A DNA stretch of 22,769 nucleotides from Chara braunii (Eukaryota; Streptophyta; Charophyceae; Charales; Characeae), in assembly GCA_003427395.1 (NCBI GenBank), contig BFEA01000445.1, positions 534,028-556,796 on the forward strand, given 5' to 3'. Each line of letters begins with the position of its first letter. Position 1 is the first letter of the stretch. The position numbers and the translations under genes are program-made. Positions 7,164-17,794 of the stretch are shown here, piece after piece. The notes under the pieces were generated by a model. It searched no databases, was not told where the DNA came from, and saw only the letters and a list, made by a program, of their open reading frames with translations.

Positions 7164-8762
7164 GATACACAATTTCATGGCTCACTTCGGTAAAAGATGT
7201 ATTCAAGGCAGGGCAAAGGGCACGAGAGACTACGATGACGACAACTCTCGGTGCGTCGAGGCTTCCCAAGCCGCCATAGCAAATTCACTGGCAAGAAACG
7301 GAGGGTGATTCAAGGATTTCAGCAACACGGAGACATANCGAAAACGAGCAAGTGGCGGGTAGTGAGAATGAGGGGCGAAGAGAGTTGGAAANAGTGTTGT
7401 CCAGACGGACCCGAAAGAGCNGAAGACGAGGGCAAGAAGGTATAGTGGGTGTCATTCTTAGAGGATGCACGACTCAGCACGAGGGGGNTGGAGGAGTCCG
7501 CAGCACCCTNAGAGCCCTTTCTCTCTCTCTCTCCCTCTNCCTCTCTCTCTCCCCCTCTCTCTCTCTCTCTCTTGCTGGCGCACTCGGGTTCACTTGAAAA
7601 AATGCTTTATTGGTGAGACGGGGAGGGCCAGTAAGGAGGAAACACATTGCGGGGAAGGCTCGGAGTGGCCTTTGAAGGAGCGAAGAAAATGAGCGATACT
7701 AGAGAGCAAGCGGTATTACGAGGAAAGCAACAAGCCGCGACAAATAGGGGTGATCGCTTCTCTCTCCCTGCCCTGACCCTTTTCTCCTGACCCGTCACCT
7801 TCTCCCTGTCCACCCAGCCAGTCCAAAAAAAAAAAACAAAAAAAACACACGCAGTTCAACGAACAAGAACACAGTACCAAATTAAGGGCAAGTTAAAATC
7901 AGACAAAGAGAACGAACGGGCGAGAACAAAAGGAAGACTGCCACATCAACGTGAAGACGAGGAACAAAAGGGTATTCATTCGAGACTGCCACGACGTCCT
8001 TGAAAGATCGGGTGTCTCCCTGAACGAGAAACCTCCGAATCTGAATAAGGAATCCGATTAAAAAAAAAAAAAAAAAACCAGCAACAACAATAACAAAAAG
8101 GCTAACAAATAGAAAACAGGGTTTGCGTTGTGGAAACAAGACCACATAGTCAGGGGCAAACACCGGATGGGGGGGGTAAGAATGACGNTAAAACGAGCGA
8201 GGGGGACGACACCGCTGCTCTTCTACCAGGGAGCGATNCGCCATAGCCCGTATGAACGGANTGGGGGAAAATATGGGGAGCAGTGGTGGGAACACCTCCC
8301 TATGATCGGACAAGGGNCAAAAAAGCCAGTGAAGGATAGTGGGTCCAGGAGAGGAAGCAGGGGAAGGCCAAGGAACAAAAAGGCATGATACAGAGATGCA
8401 AGAGGCGAGGGATGAGGGGGAGGGGTTGACTGAGGAAGAACGGAGGACCCCCCCCTAGAATAGAGGTGTGTATGGGGAAGGAACAAGGGGGGGAGCAAGG
8501 AAACAGTTAGGTTGGGAATCACTCGGGCTCGGAAAGCAACAATGAAAGACGACAAGGAGAAGAGTCCCTCCCATCGTGGGTTAGTAAAGTGAGAAACACT
8601 TTACAGAACAGAACGCTGTGTGTGAAAAGACCCCTTGAAGGCGGTCAAACGAATGAGCTTCATGTTCCACTCCGAAACCTCTCCCCTGTCCGTGCATATT
8701 TTCTCTCCCTTTTTTTGCTCTCATCAGAGAAAGGGGTGATAGACCAAGGGGGGGGAAAACTG
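7164..8762. other. Purine-rich stretch, possible 5' UTR of the second LINE
   Basis: No gene is supported over 1.6 kb. It contains the CT tract at 7518-7572, an A-run near 8060-8076 and a perfect hairpin GTAAAGTG/CACTTTAC at 8584-8604. The plus strand is strongly purine-rich from about 7880. Lying directly upstream of ORF1, it may be the LINE 5' UTR, but no second copy is available in the window to confirm this. Confidence 0.35.
7518..7572. repeat. CT-rich microsatellite
   Basis: An almost pure CT dinucleotide tract interrupted by C-runs and one N. Confidence 0.85.
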
Positions 8763-10702
8763 ATGGTTAAAACCTACATGGCCGACAAACTGGCCCACAG
8801 GGAGGGCGTATATACCAAACACGGAAGTAACTAGGTCTTTCATGATGATGATGCTTACAAATCCACTAACGATAAGATTAAGTGGATCTGCAAGCAGTTG
8901 GAAGGGATGAAGGGGAGTCCGGAAGCGGTTCAAGATTTTTTTCGGATACAACCGGTCTCCTCGACAACCTTCACGATTCTGAGTATGTTTGAGCAAGATA
9001 AGCAGCGTATGGATGGCTGGAAAAGGTTGAGGTGCGGTAGATCGAAAGTTCGCATGTACCCGTGGCTCCCGAAGAAACTTGATCCGAAGAGATTACTTTT
9101 GGATCGAACTGAGGCAAATTCCAGTGGAGATACAAGCTACTTTGGTTCATGACTTCGGCCAGAGATACAATATAGTTGATTTCATAGACCCCCTCCCGGC
9201 CTATGTAGCCAAGAGAGATGACAATGTTATGTTGGCCGTAGATCTATCACATGATCAACCCTTCTCCCTCAACGACATCATTCCCTTTCGAGTGGGGGGA
9301 AAAATGTATCAAATACATACGACCACAAACTAAGAACATGGTGCTTCAAGTGCCGTGCGTACGGCCATCTATGCACTGAGACGGCGTGTCCCCATCACCC
9401 CTCGAGGCAAAATAGGACCACCGGTCGACTTCAACGTGATCGCTTTTCAACACTCAAATGGCAAACAGTCGACGTAGGCTATGAAGGGTGGGTTTATTCG
9501 GAAGAAGGGGATGGGGAAGGTAGAGTGAGGGGATGGATCTGGGAAGGGGAGGGAGAACTGAGCTGGGAAACACGTCCTCCGATCAGTTGGTCCCTCCCAC
9601 AAGCACCAGGGGAAAATCAGCCTNTTNCCCTGGCAGCCTCTCCGGNAGGGCAGCTAGGAGAAAAGCCCCCCCCCCTCCCCCNTCCCCCCAAGGACCCCCT
9701 ACANCAAAATACACAGGTCATNNAGCCTCCTACCAAGGCATTAGTAGACGAAGGGGGGCAGATCCCAGGGGATCATGGCGCGGAGGAGCTGACGGAGAAA
9801 CAGAGTAACCCACAACAGGCTAGGGAGGAGGACANGAGGCATAAGGTGGGACAAATGNCAGTGAAGGGGCAAAGGAGAGAAGGAAAATTGGCAACCAAAG
9901 GCTCCNGAAGGAAGGGGTTCCACAANACATATTTGCGNAGGCCTTTGGGCCGGCCCCGATGGAGNTAGAGGAAGGATCCTCCCCCCCAGACATTGAGATG
10001 AGAGAGGCTGAANTGGACGAGGAGAAGGAGGAAGACACACATNTCCCGTTGGAGGACAAACTGACAAAAGNGGCCCACTGGCTCTACCAGAATCTGCAGG
10101 ACAGGTATCCGGGACATGGCGATGAATTTTGGGACTGTACATACAGAGAGCTGATCCCCCTATTGGAGTGCAGTGCCACACTCAAAAGGGCCCTAGAACA
10201 CGGCCTGNCGGAAAACTCCAATNGGACTAATATCTGTCATCGCTTGCCGACAATAGTGCTGGCTCGCTTCCGACCTCAGACTTCATAGCAATCTAGACTG
10301 GGGCAAGGGTAGGCCAGTGACNTGGTGTCCCTGCAAAAAATGAACCAAAGGCAGCCTGGGGAATTACCAGCTGGCTCGATGGAGAGCACAGAGGGGGGCG
10401 AGGAGGGCCAGGGGCCTGAAGTTACCAAAGCCGTAGAGGAGAGTACAGAGGGGGGCGANGGGGGCCAGAGGTCTGAAGTAACCAAAGNCGTAGAGGGGGC
10501 AAATGGGACACGTGAAGCCGAAAAAGTGAGACAACAGGGANTGGCNGAACCCTTGATAGAACCCCNAGACCCTNCGGGAGGGGAGTTGGTTAGCAAAAGA
10601 CAAAAAATGCGCCACCTGTTGGAAAACGGTTTTGCTCCGCCATCCCCCCCTCGAGGTAAGATCTTGGTGGTACCCGTCCGGGAAAAGGAAGGAAAATGGT
10701 AG
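8763..10702 (+). pseudogene. LINE ORF1 (gag-like, CCHC zinc knuckle), frameshifted
   Basis: From a candidate ATG at 8763 the reading passes through at least three frames, with a TAG at 8832-8834 and frameshifts near 9090, 9335 and 9960. The segment about 9094-9330 (WIELRQIPVEIQ, then DFIDPLPAYVAK and FRVGGK) has the look of the DUF4283-type RNA-binding region of plant L1 ORF1 proteins. It leads into a knuckle WCFKCRAYGHLCTETAC at 9339-9389, of the form C-x2-C-x4-H-x6-C. Beyond it the protein turns acidic and low-complexity, then includes a 19-residue tandem duplication (10,385-10,498). The product would coat LINE RNA. This copy cannot make it. Single-base Ns could hide or create some frame breaks. 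Confidence 0.65.
10385..10498 (+). repeat. 57-bp tandem duplication in ORF1
   Basis: AGCACAGAGGGGGGCGA at 10,385 recurs as AGTACAGAGGGGGGCGA at 10,442, period 57 bp or 19 codons, encoding STEGG...GQ...EVTK twice. In-frame length suggests it arose while the frame was still used. Confidence 0.75.
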
Positions 10703-10765
10703 GTAGGCCTGACAAACCCCCCCCATGCTAGACACGGGGAAACCACCCTTTAGGGATGATCTTCG

Positions 10766-11112
10766 GTGCTTCCCCTCTGGTCCCCATTAAGGGAAGGACT
10801 GTTCAAACAAGACTTGCAGACCTATGTGCAAAAAAACTTCCAAACAGGAGCAGTGGCCACAAGAGTGGCATCATATGGACAAACCAATATCGCAGACAAA
10901 ACTGTATACATCCTCTGCGACCTGATTCGGAACAAGGAGGTGGGTCTAAAATGGGTCATAAGAAACTCGCTGCTTGATTTGCAGCTTCTTAAAATCAGGC
11001 CAAGCAATGCCTGGTCAGGGGAGGAATTGCGGGATGTCTTCATCAGACTTCTCAGAGAGGGGCCTCTGTCAGGGCCAGAGGAATGGAGCACCATAGACTG
11101 GGCACGTCTCTT
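10766..11112 (+). pseudogene. LINE open segment between ORF1 and ORF2, function unknown
   Basis: About 115 codons stay open, with a normal mixed composition (FKQDLQTYVQKNF, VYILCDLIRNKE, WSGEELRDVFIRLLREGPL). The frame is the same as the ORF1 C-terminal part but is separated by stops. I do not recognise a domain. It may be the C-terminal portion of ORF1p or an extra LINE segment. It ends at an A25G8 tract. Confidence 0.4.
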
Positions 11113-11113
11113 A

Positions 11114-11145
<32 letters not shown>
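11113..11145. repeat. A25-G8 homopolymer tract
   Basis: Twenty-five A are followed by eight G, between the ORF1-side sequence and the endonuclease. It could be a seam where two element fragments meet, or a misassembled homopolymer. Confidence 0.8.
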
Positions 11146-11151
11146 AAGTAA

Positions 11152-11982
11152 ATGGACTATATCAGAGCCTTGTATGGTAGGGATAAAAATTGGGCTAAAG
11201 GAAAGAGAGAGGTCGATCTAGACCTACGATCGTTGAATGTAAATGGCCTTGCATCAGCCTCTCCATCAAAGAAGCAAGCCATCTGGGAGCAGATTAGGGG
11301 GGTGGAGGCCAGAGACTGGCCGGACGCAGTTTGTGTCCAAGAGACCCACCTGATGGACTCAACGGAACATCATTGAGTGCACAAAAAAATCTGGTCCTAC
11401 CGGGCTTTTCGCGGTCCGGGAGTGTTGGAGTGACCATTTGGTTATCCCCGGACTCACGCATTGACCCGCTTAACTGGGCGGTAGACCAAGAGGAAGGAAG
11501 ATAGGTATATGTTATGGCAATGTTAGAATTGAAGGTGGTTCCTATTTTTTGTATTTATGCCCCGAATGAGGCGGGAGCCAGAGCAGTCTTTTTTGAATCC
11601 ATTAAGGAGCGCCCCACAGGGCATCCCGATCATACTGGCAGGAGATTTTAATGCAGCCCCGAACCGGTGGTTGGACAGATGGAAAATTTTATCCCCATGC
11701 CCAGTATATATCAAGATGGATGAACTTTCTATAATTGATCTTTGTTCATCATTGGGAGTGTACGACACCCATCGAAGATCTCACCCAACAAAACACACTT
11801 TTTCCTGCTTCAAGAAAAACGGGTCACAAAGGATCTATAGATCGCGCATAGACTTGATCCTCGCCTACAGATCGCTGAGATNTTTCCACAAAGCNCNTAG
11901 CCCGGGCTNGACCATGCAATGTATGTCACAATCTTTTCATTTAGAAAACGNCCTGATCAAGGACCTGACTNCTAGAAACTAA
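11152..11982 (+). pseudogene. LINE ORF2 APE-type endonuclease domain, frameshifted
   Basis: Endonuclease signatures occur in order: LRSLNVNGL (from 11,227), DAVCVQETHL (from 11,323), then in another frame SVGVTIWLSP and FCIYAPNEAGA (11,421-11,580), then back in the first frame ILAGDFNAAPN (from 11,629) and RSRIDLIL (near 11,840). A shifted frame at about 11,908 gives LDHAMYV, the site of the catalytic Asp-His. These are the Asn, Glu, Tyr, Asp-x-Asn, Arg-Ile-Asp and Asp-His positions of the family that nicks target DNA for reverse transcription. Stops follow QETHLMDSTEHH, and another lies at 11,502. ATG at 11,152 is the likely ORF2 start. The protein is not functional as read. Confidence 0.85.
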
Positions 11983-13931
11983 ATGCATCGTCATTGTCAT
12001 TATCAACATTTCAAACTCATATCAAAGAAAATTGGGCATACTGGCAAACACATCGGCAGACTCNCTGCGATGACGTTCTATGGTTTAACAATGGACTGGT
12101 CTTTTTGGCCAGNAAATGTGGCGAATTTTCAAAACCTCTAGCGGCCAAACGACATTTTGATGAAATGGCAGTACAATATCANTTAAACCAGTTNAAGCAA
12201 CATGAAGAAAATGCAAATCCGAAATTAGAGGAACTTTCTAGTACGATTTAGTCAATANAAACTCAATTAGTAGCTTGCATGGAACACCGATGNCAAGGTG
12301 TCCNNATTAGGGGAAAAATACGAAAATATAAAACGAAAGGATCAATGGACTCCCGATTTTTTGNCATGGCAAGGGCAAGAACAAGAGAACCATTATTGAG
12401 GCCCTGAAAGACCCAACTCAGGAAAGGGCTCAGNCGGCCACCACCACCCCACAGTGCGTTCACACTNCCCGAGACTTCTTTCAAGAACTTTTTAAATNAA
12501 AATTTAAAAATCAACTGAAAGAACAAAGGNAAAAANAAATTGATGATTTTCTCATACCCTTACANAATAGTCTTTNAGAAGGGCAAAAATGAATGTTAGA
12601 GAAACCCCTTGAGAAGTTTGAGATATGAACAACCCTCATGCAAATGTAGGAGGAAAANACCCCTNACATTGATGGGCTTCCTAAAAAAACTTGGGAATNN
12701 ATGTGGAACCCTTCGTCACAAGACCTGATGGACTACTATCATGCGGTCTGGGAATCGGGACAAATGGGGNAAGTGGTTGGGCAAGGGGTGCTATCTCNAC
12801 TATACAAGAAAGGTGACAAAATGAATATTTGAAAATACCGGCCTATTACCTTGCTGACAGTGATATACAAAANGACGGCGAAAGCCTTGGTAANCCGAAT
12901 GATTCCGGTAATGGAGGATATCATCCACCCTGCACAAACTGNTTTTATCAAAAACAGGAAAATTTAAGATAATATCCTCCTAATNAACGAGGTACTAAAA
13001 TTGTCACGCCAATCNAAACACAGTGCNACAATATTTTTTAGACTTNAAAAAACCATACGACCACGTCGACTGGTTCTTCCTTGACAAATGTTTGGATAAA
13101 CTACATTTTGGCCTATGCTTNAGGAGATGNGTGAAGATCCTGCACCACAGTGCCACAACGAGNGTACAAGTAAATGGGAGGCTGACCCCCCCCCNTTTAC
13201 CTGAAACGCTCGGTGTGCCAAGGGGACCCGATTGCCCCGTTTCTGTTTGTTATAATCATGGAGGNGCCGACAACAAACCTGAGAGCACATAAGAAAATAA
13301 AAAAAANACGGGTAACCCCTATCCCGGAAGAGGCAATCCCGATTTGCTCCGTGTTTGCAGATGACCTCACCATTATGGTAGACGCCTNACNCGAAAACAT
13401 GAAAGAAATCCAAGTGTTGATGGATCGTTTTTGTACTCTGTCAGATATGAGAGTAAATTGGGGCAGCAAAACTGAAGGGTGGTGGATTCACTATCAAGGG
13501 TGTAGACCACCGGAGTCCCCGCGGGCCAGAGAGGTACCAACTAACTCACCTCTTCGAATCTTAGGGGTACAGATGTCCGCTGATGGCCGTCCACCAACCA
13601 ACGATGAATGGCTAACCCAACCAGTCCTAAAAAGATTGATACGGTAGAAAGATCAACAAACATCATTAATGGAAGGATTCTCGTCATCAACAATGTGGTG
13701 TTGGCATCCTTGTGGTATAGGACAACCATATGGTCACTCAACAAGACGACACTGCGCCCCCTCCAAAGGCAGGTAGCGACCTTTCTCTGGAGAGGAAATC
13801 ACGAATGTAAAAGCGTAACTAGTAGAGTTGCTTGATTTGTAATTATCTAGCCGAAGTCCAAAGGGGTCTTAGGGATCTTGGATCCCACCATACAAATTAT
13901 GACCCTGACCCTAAAATAGGTAAAGAGCCTC
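11983..13931 (+). pseudogene. LINE ORF2 linker and reverse transcriptase, frameshifted
   Basis: The linker includes KGSMDSRFF (near 12,336), which corresponds to the EGD-x-x-SKFF block of plant L1s. The polymerase starts near 12,793 with LYKKGDKMNI, a stop, then KYRPITLL and DIIHPAQT. It continues in a new frame with FLDXKKPYDHVDWFFLDKC (13,031-13,090), CQGDPIAPFLFVI (13,216), and the catalytic box FADDLTIMVD (from 13,352). The later block RTTIWSLNKTTLRPL...FLWRG and GLGILDP is at 13,720-13,890. In-frame stops at 12,830 and 12,966 and several frameshifts make it a relic. It is cut at 13,931-13,939 by the 738-bp transposon. Confidence 0.85.
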
Positions 13932-13939
13932 CTGTTCGA
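13932..13939. repeat. Left 8-bp target duplication of the hAT-like element
   Basis: CTGTTCGA, identical to 14,678-14,685. Confidence 0.85.
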
Positions 13940-14677
13940 CTATGTAACCGTTTGAACGCCGTGAACGTGCGTTCGCGTTCAAATGTGCGTTTGAACGCAG
14001 ATTTAAATTCGCGTTCAAAATTGAACAGCGTTCAAATTTTATTATTATTATTATTATTATTTTGTTCCATGCCTAAAAATAACTTATTTTTTTTGATTTT
14101 TTTATTATGAGTTCTCTATGACGTGGGGTACATGCCTGTTAATTTTCGAGTCAGTTTGCTAAGGAAAAAAAAAGAAAAACTGCCAAAGATGGCGATGTCA
14201 AATCGTGTTCGCCCCCTCGTTGTTTTACTTTTTATTTTCTGTTTTCACTTTATTTCGCCACCAAAAAAAAATTATTATTTTTTTACACTTTTTTCATGAG
14301 TTTTGTATAATGTGAAGTACACATCTATAAATTTTTAGGGCATTTGGCTTTGCCAAAAAACAATAAAAAATCGCCAAAGCTAGCGGCGTCACAAACGTAC
14401 TCGCGCACTCACTTATTTCAATTCTTTTTTTACTTGTTCCTATTTTCTGTTTTTTATTTTTATTTCTAATTTGGTAACGAATTTGGATGTAATGCTCAGA
14501 CAAATGTTGTTAATTTTATTTTTCTTCATAATATATTTGTTTTTCGAAATTTTTTGAGGTTTTTTTTTTCCCCCCGCGGAATTGAACTCCGCGTTTGGTC
14601 ACGTTTATTGCAAGCGCGTGCATTCCATTCAGTTTCTGAACGGAAAACCCGCGTTCAATGAACGCGCGGTTTCATAG
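13940..14677. mobile_element. 738-bp hAT-like non-autonomous transposon
   Basis: The ends are CTATGTAACCG on the left and, as reverse complement, CTATGAAACCG on the right, and each is followed by GTTCAA/GAACG motifs. An identical 8-bp duplication lies on both sides, the size made by hAT transposases. The interior is AT-rich with an ATT microsatellite at 14,039-14,062 and two diverged copies of a block of about 200 bp (from 14,106 and from 14,296; both begin ATGAGTT and include TTGC, GCCAAAG and a TTTTCTGTTTT end). There is no transposase frame. It splits the LINE ORF2 between the reverse transcriptase and the C-terminal part, so it is younger than the LINE. Confidence 0.8.
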
Positions 14678-14685
14678 CTGTTCGA
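14678..14685. repeat. Right 8-bp target duplication of the hAT-like element
   Basis: CTGTTCGA, identical to 13,932-13,939. The LINE resumes directly after. Confidence 0.85.
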
Positions 14686-16469
14686 TACAGATATCCCCTG
14701 GCGACATTTGACCCTACAACAGATTAGAAGGCTGCCCCCCCCCCGCTCCAGAGAGCACAGACCCGTTCGGGTGGCTAGAGGACAGATATTGGGCCATACC
14801 AAGAAAGACAATGAGACCAAGTGAGGAGTAGGAATCTGACAGACAAGCGGCAAGGAGAGATATAAAAAATGACCCCTTTTGGACCACGCTGCTCAACACT
14901 TGGCGCAAACTACCGCTCCCAGACAAGGCAGCCCCGCGAGGATGGGAAGAGGTATACAGACAACCACTATTTGGGAACAGACCTAGTGGGTTACCGACTC
15001 CCAAGGCTCAGTATTTCTTTGCACCGAAACCCCCTGGAGGGGGTGGGTGAGTTGAGGCGTTCTTAGAGTGAGAGATATGTAGGATTTGGACACAAGAGAC
15101 TGGATTACTGAATCTCAGTTGAGAGAGCGACTGCGACATTGCCACAATATTGGAGAAACTCCTGAAAAAAGTTATTTTCTCAATACCTTTAGACTGGGTA
15201 AGGATTCTGAAGAAAGGGCAAACCTTGGACGGAAGCGACTGGGTACTAGGGATCAAAGGATGTGCAGACCGGGTAAGAAATGTGGTGGTCTCTGGCCGCC
15301 CGGATGGAGAGGTGTTGGTCATCCTCTTTAAAATCAGGAGTAAAAACAGACTGGTTAGGACAAACCTAGAAGAGACAGGGCGGTTAAAAGAAAAGGATAT
15401 CTTTCGAATCAGAGTGCTAAAGGAAGGAGAACAGTGATGGGCGTACATACCCGACACCTCAATTGCACATCTAACCTTTGATCCGGCCTGTTGGGTCTGG
15501 ACCTCCCAGCTAGGCAGAGGCAAAACAGGAAAACAACAGATCCACTCGGTGACAGTTAAGGGAGCCTACCGCCTACTGCGTCCAAGGGTGAACCTAAAAG
15601 ATGTGGTAAGGAAGCGTTGGATGAGACATTTAAACCTAGAAAGGAACACTCTACGACCCATAAAATGGTTTAGGCTCAGTAAATCATTACCGGCCAAGAT
15701 CGCATCTTTGCAATGGCAAATAGAACACCACTGCCTGCCTACAAATGACGGGTTGATTGACCGTACTTCTCTAGAACAGAAGGGCTTGGCCCTCCCCTGG
15801 TGCAAATTATGTGTTGCCTCATACCCAGCCAGGAGGAGACCAGCAACAATTGAACACGTCTTTCTACAGTGCCCTGGGTCAGTCTGGTTATGGAGATGGT
15901 GGGATCGAGTGTGGCTCCTGTTATGCGCAACAACTCCTTGGCCGTGGAACTGGCAATCAATCCTATGTGAAACTTGGCAGCCGGAACAAGCAAGCACTTT
16001 TGAGAGAAATATGTTTGCAGTGGGACGCAGAGCAGTCCTCTGGGCAATCTGGTGGAAAAGGTGCACCAGGGAGATGGAAGAAGTCCGCCTTGAAGGCCCG
16101 GCTGTCATAGAGACAATCGAACACCAGATCCAGGTAGATCTCATGGCGCAATGGGAAAAAATAAAAGAAAAAATAACCTTTTTGCATTCAAGAGCAGAAA
16201 TTAAGACGCAAATACAATCTTTCTATAAGGACTGGCTGGGAGGGGAACAAGGGGGTTGGATGACGGATTTACAGTGGAAAGGGGGGGAGGGAGGGGTGGG
16301 AGGGGAGAGAAGGAATAAGGAACAGTTTGAAAGAGACTACCACCTCCACTTTCATGATTGGACAAGGATTGACACCTCCATCCTGTTGCGGCCTCTCTCT
16401 GATTTCCCTGATCCTTTCCCACCGCCTGCAAGTTCAATGGTCGAGACCCACTGGTTTGCAGGTGCTTAA
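14686..16469 (+). pseudogene. LINE ORF2 C-terminal part with zf-RVT zinc finger
   Basis: After the transposon, ORF2 continues in broken frames to about 15,115. From 15,120 to the TAA at 16,467-16,469 one frame is open apart from a single TGA at 15,435. It contains VNLKDVVRKRWMRHL, IKWF, then LQWQIEHHCLPTNDGLID, and a zinc finger C-x2-C (CKLC, 15,801-15,812) with EHVFLQC (15,852-15,872) supplying His and Cys. The tail runs EKIKEKITFLHSR, WLGGEQGGW, DYHLHFHDWTRID to HWFAGA. zf-RVT fingers bind nucleic acid in plant L1 ORF2 proteins. This is the best-preserved part of the copy and was used as reference for the fragments at 665 and 5975. Confidence 0.88.
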
Positions 16470-16688
16470 AATATTGCTTTTTTTAGATTCCCTGCTCATT
16501 TCATACTAGAGTAAGCAATGCTTAAAAAAGGGGGGATTGACAGTTGGGATTGGGGCTGGTAGGGGGAGGGAGGAATTAGCATGTAGCACTAAGATCTGGC
16601 GCCGGGTTCAGGGCGAAGAGATTCCTCCCCCTTTCCTCTATCCTGCTCAGTCAATCCCCTGGACTCCAGGGTAATCAATGTTGGCAGG
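16470..16688 (+). mobile_element. LINE 3' UTR and terminal tail, second copy
   Basis: The UTR is G-rich in the middle. The last 47 bp (16,642-16,688) match the tail at 7117-7163 and hold a perfect hairpin CCTGG-ACT-CCAGG at 16,658-16,670. Similarity between copies stops after GGCAGG. There is no poly(A). Such terminal stem-loops are recognised by the reverse transcriptase in some LINE clades. Confidence 0.65.
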
Positions 16689-16737
16689 AACCTCCCACAT
16701 TTGTTCTGATTGTTTTCTGATATGGCTCAAGCTCATT

Positions 16738-16865
16738 TTGTACAAGGGACGCTGGACCCGTTTTGCAGCAGGTGCTGCTCCCCACCAATAGATGGAGCCT
16801 CTCCCCAGGTGCTAGTGGTGTCTGCTCTTATGGGCACCACTATCGCTGGTACGGGTGTGAGTTCG

Positions 16866-16893
<28 letters not shown>
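16738..16893 (+). mobile_element. Short retroposon copy with 28-bp A-tail
   Basis: It starts near ACAAGGGACGCTGGACCCG, has CTCCCCACCAATAGATGGAG, and ends GTGAGTTCG followed by A28 (16,866-16,893). Related copies are at 1061 (minus), 16,903 and 17,795. It sits just after the LINE 3' end. No protein is coded. The presence of an A-tail suggests mobilisation by a poly(A)-recognising LINE, unlike the tail-less LINE seen here. Confidence 0.6.
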
Positions 16894-16896
<3 letters not shown>

Positions 16897-16902
16897 ATGT
16901 AT

Positions 16903-17000
16903 GCAAGGGACGCTGGACCCGGTTTCAGCAGGTGACGCTCCCCACCAATAGATGGACAAAGCCTCAATCCTGGGGCATAGTCCCACTAGCAACGGTATAG
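16903..17000 (+). mobile_element. Short retroposon copy without A-tail
   Basis: GCAAGGGACGCTGGACCCGG then CTCCCCACCAATAGATGGAC matches the copy 165 bp upstream. It then diverges into AAAGCCTCAATCCTGG, GGCATAGTCCCACTAGCAAC and TATAGGAT, which are echoed on the minus strand at 17,485-17,555. Confidence 0.5.
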
Positions 17001-17484
17001 GATAGAAACGAGTTTGTGGGACAGTTGAGTGACCCAAATCCTGCCGTGCAGTACTCGTGCTCCCATGGTCAGTATTTTACATGTATTACCCGAAAAAGTG
17101 AGGAGATCTTTGTTCCCCTCCTCCTCTCCTTAACACTGGGCATTCCCGTGCAAAGAAAGCTTGCCGCCAGAATCTTTTCAATCGGTTGGGGGTGTGGCCA
17201 ACCCCAAAAGAGGGTGGGGTCGGCCATAGCTCCACTGGATAGAAGATTTTCAGTATTTTACTTGTTGTTGTGCAATTATCTCACTGGGTGGAGCCCTCCT
17301 TCAATCACGGAGTATATGGAGAGTGTCAGGATCACTGCTGACAGAAGTCGAGTTTATTCCAGAAAAAAGTGACAGTTACTTGTTCACTGTTGTTGCAACC
17401 ACCACCATCAGATCATCTGTGATCTGATGGCTGGGAAACACTCTGTCAGCCCGCTGCCACTCAGTGCCACACTGGATAGGCCAC
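17001..17484. other. Non-genic stretch between short retroposons
   Basis: No gene seen. It carries a perfect hairpin with 11-bp arms at 17,405-17,430 (CCATCAGATCA, loop TCTG, TGATCTGATGG). Confidence 0.5.
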
Positions 17485-17581
17485 ACTCCTATCCTACTGC
17501 TAATGGGACCATGCTCCTGGTACCACCACTGGGATTGAGGCCTTGCACAAGGGCTTTTTTTTTTTTTTTTTTTTTTTTTTT
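17485..17581 (-). mobile_element. Short retroposon fragment, minus strand, with T-tract
   Basis: Reverse-complemented, GCCTCAATCCCAGTGG, GCATGGTCCCATTAGC and AGGATAGG match the right half of the copy at 16,903. A T27 tract (17,555-17,581) adjoins it. Together with that copy it forms an inverted pair about 670 bp across. Confidence 0.4.
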
Positions 17582-17794
17582 GAAGGAAGGGAGTGGGTGG
17601 GGGGGGGAAGAGGAAAAATGTAGCTCAGGCCTCAGCGCATAGCCACACAAGGACTTTACTTACGTTGTTTTGCAGGTGATTGGAGTCATATTCATCCTAC
17701 CCGACGTAACTGCAGTCAGATACGTATAATTCGCACCCAACTGCTGTGCTACGTCATGTCCAAAATGTTGGGTCTGTCCCCCTGACATACTGTT

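Noticed and set aside
7882-8313. 143-codon minus-strand frame
   Set aside because: It contains a run of phenylalanine from the A-tract and sits in purine-rich DNA; no motif supports it.
11113-11145. Programmed frameshift site between ORF1 and ORF2
   Set aside because: A25G8 is too long and irregular for a slippery heptamer, and both flanking frames are already broken.
15566-16144. 192-codon minus-strand open frame
   Set aside because: It is the antisense shadow of the well-supported ORF2 C-terminal frame.
16866-16893. Possible CRISPR or regular array in the A-rich retroposon cluster
   Set aside because: Copies are unevenly spaced, occur in both orientations and carry A-tails, which fits retroposons.
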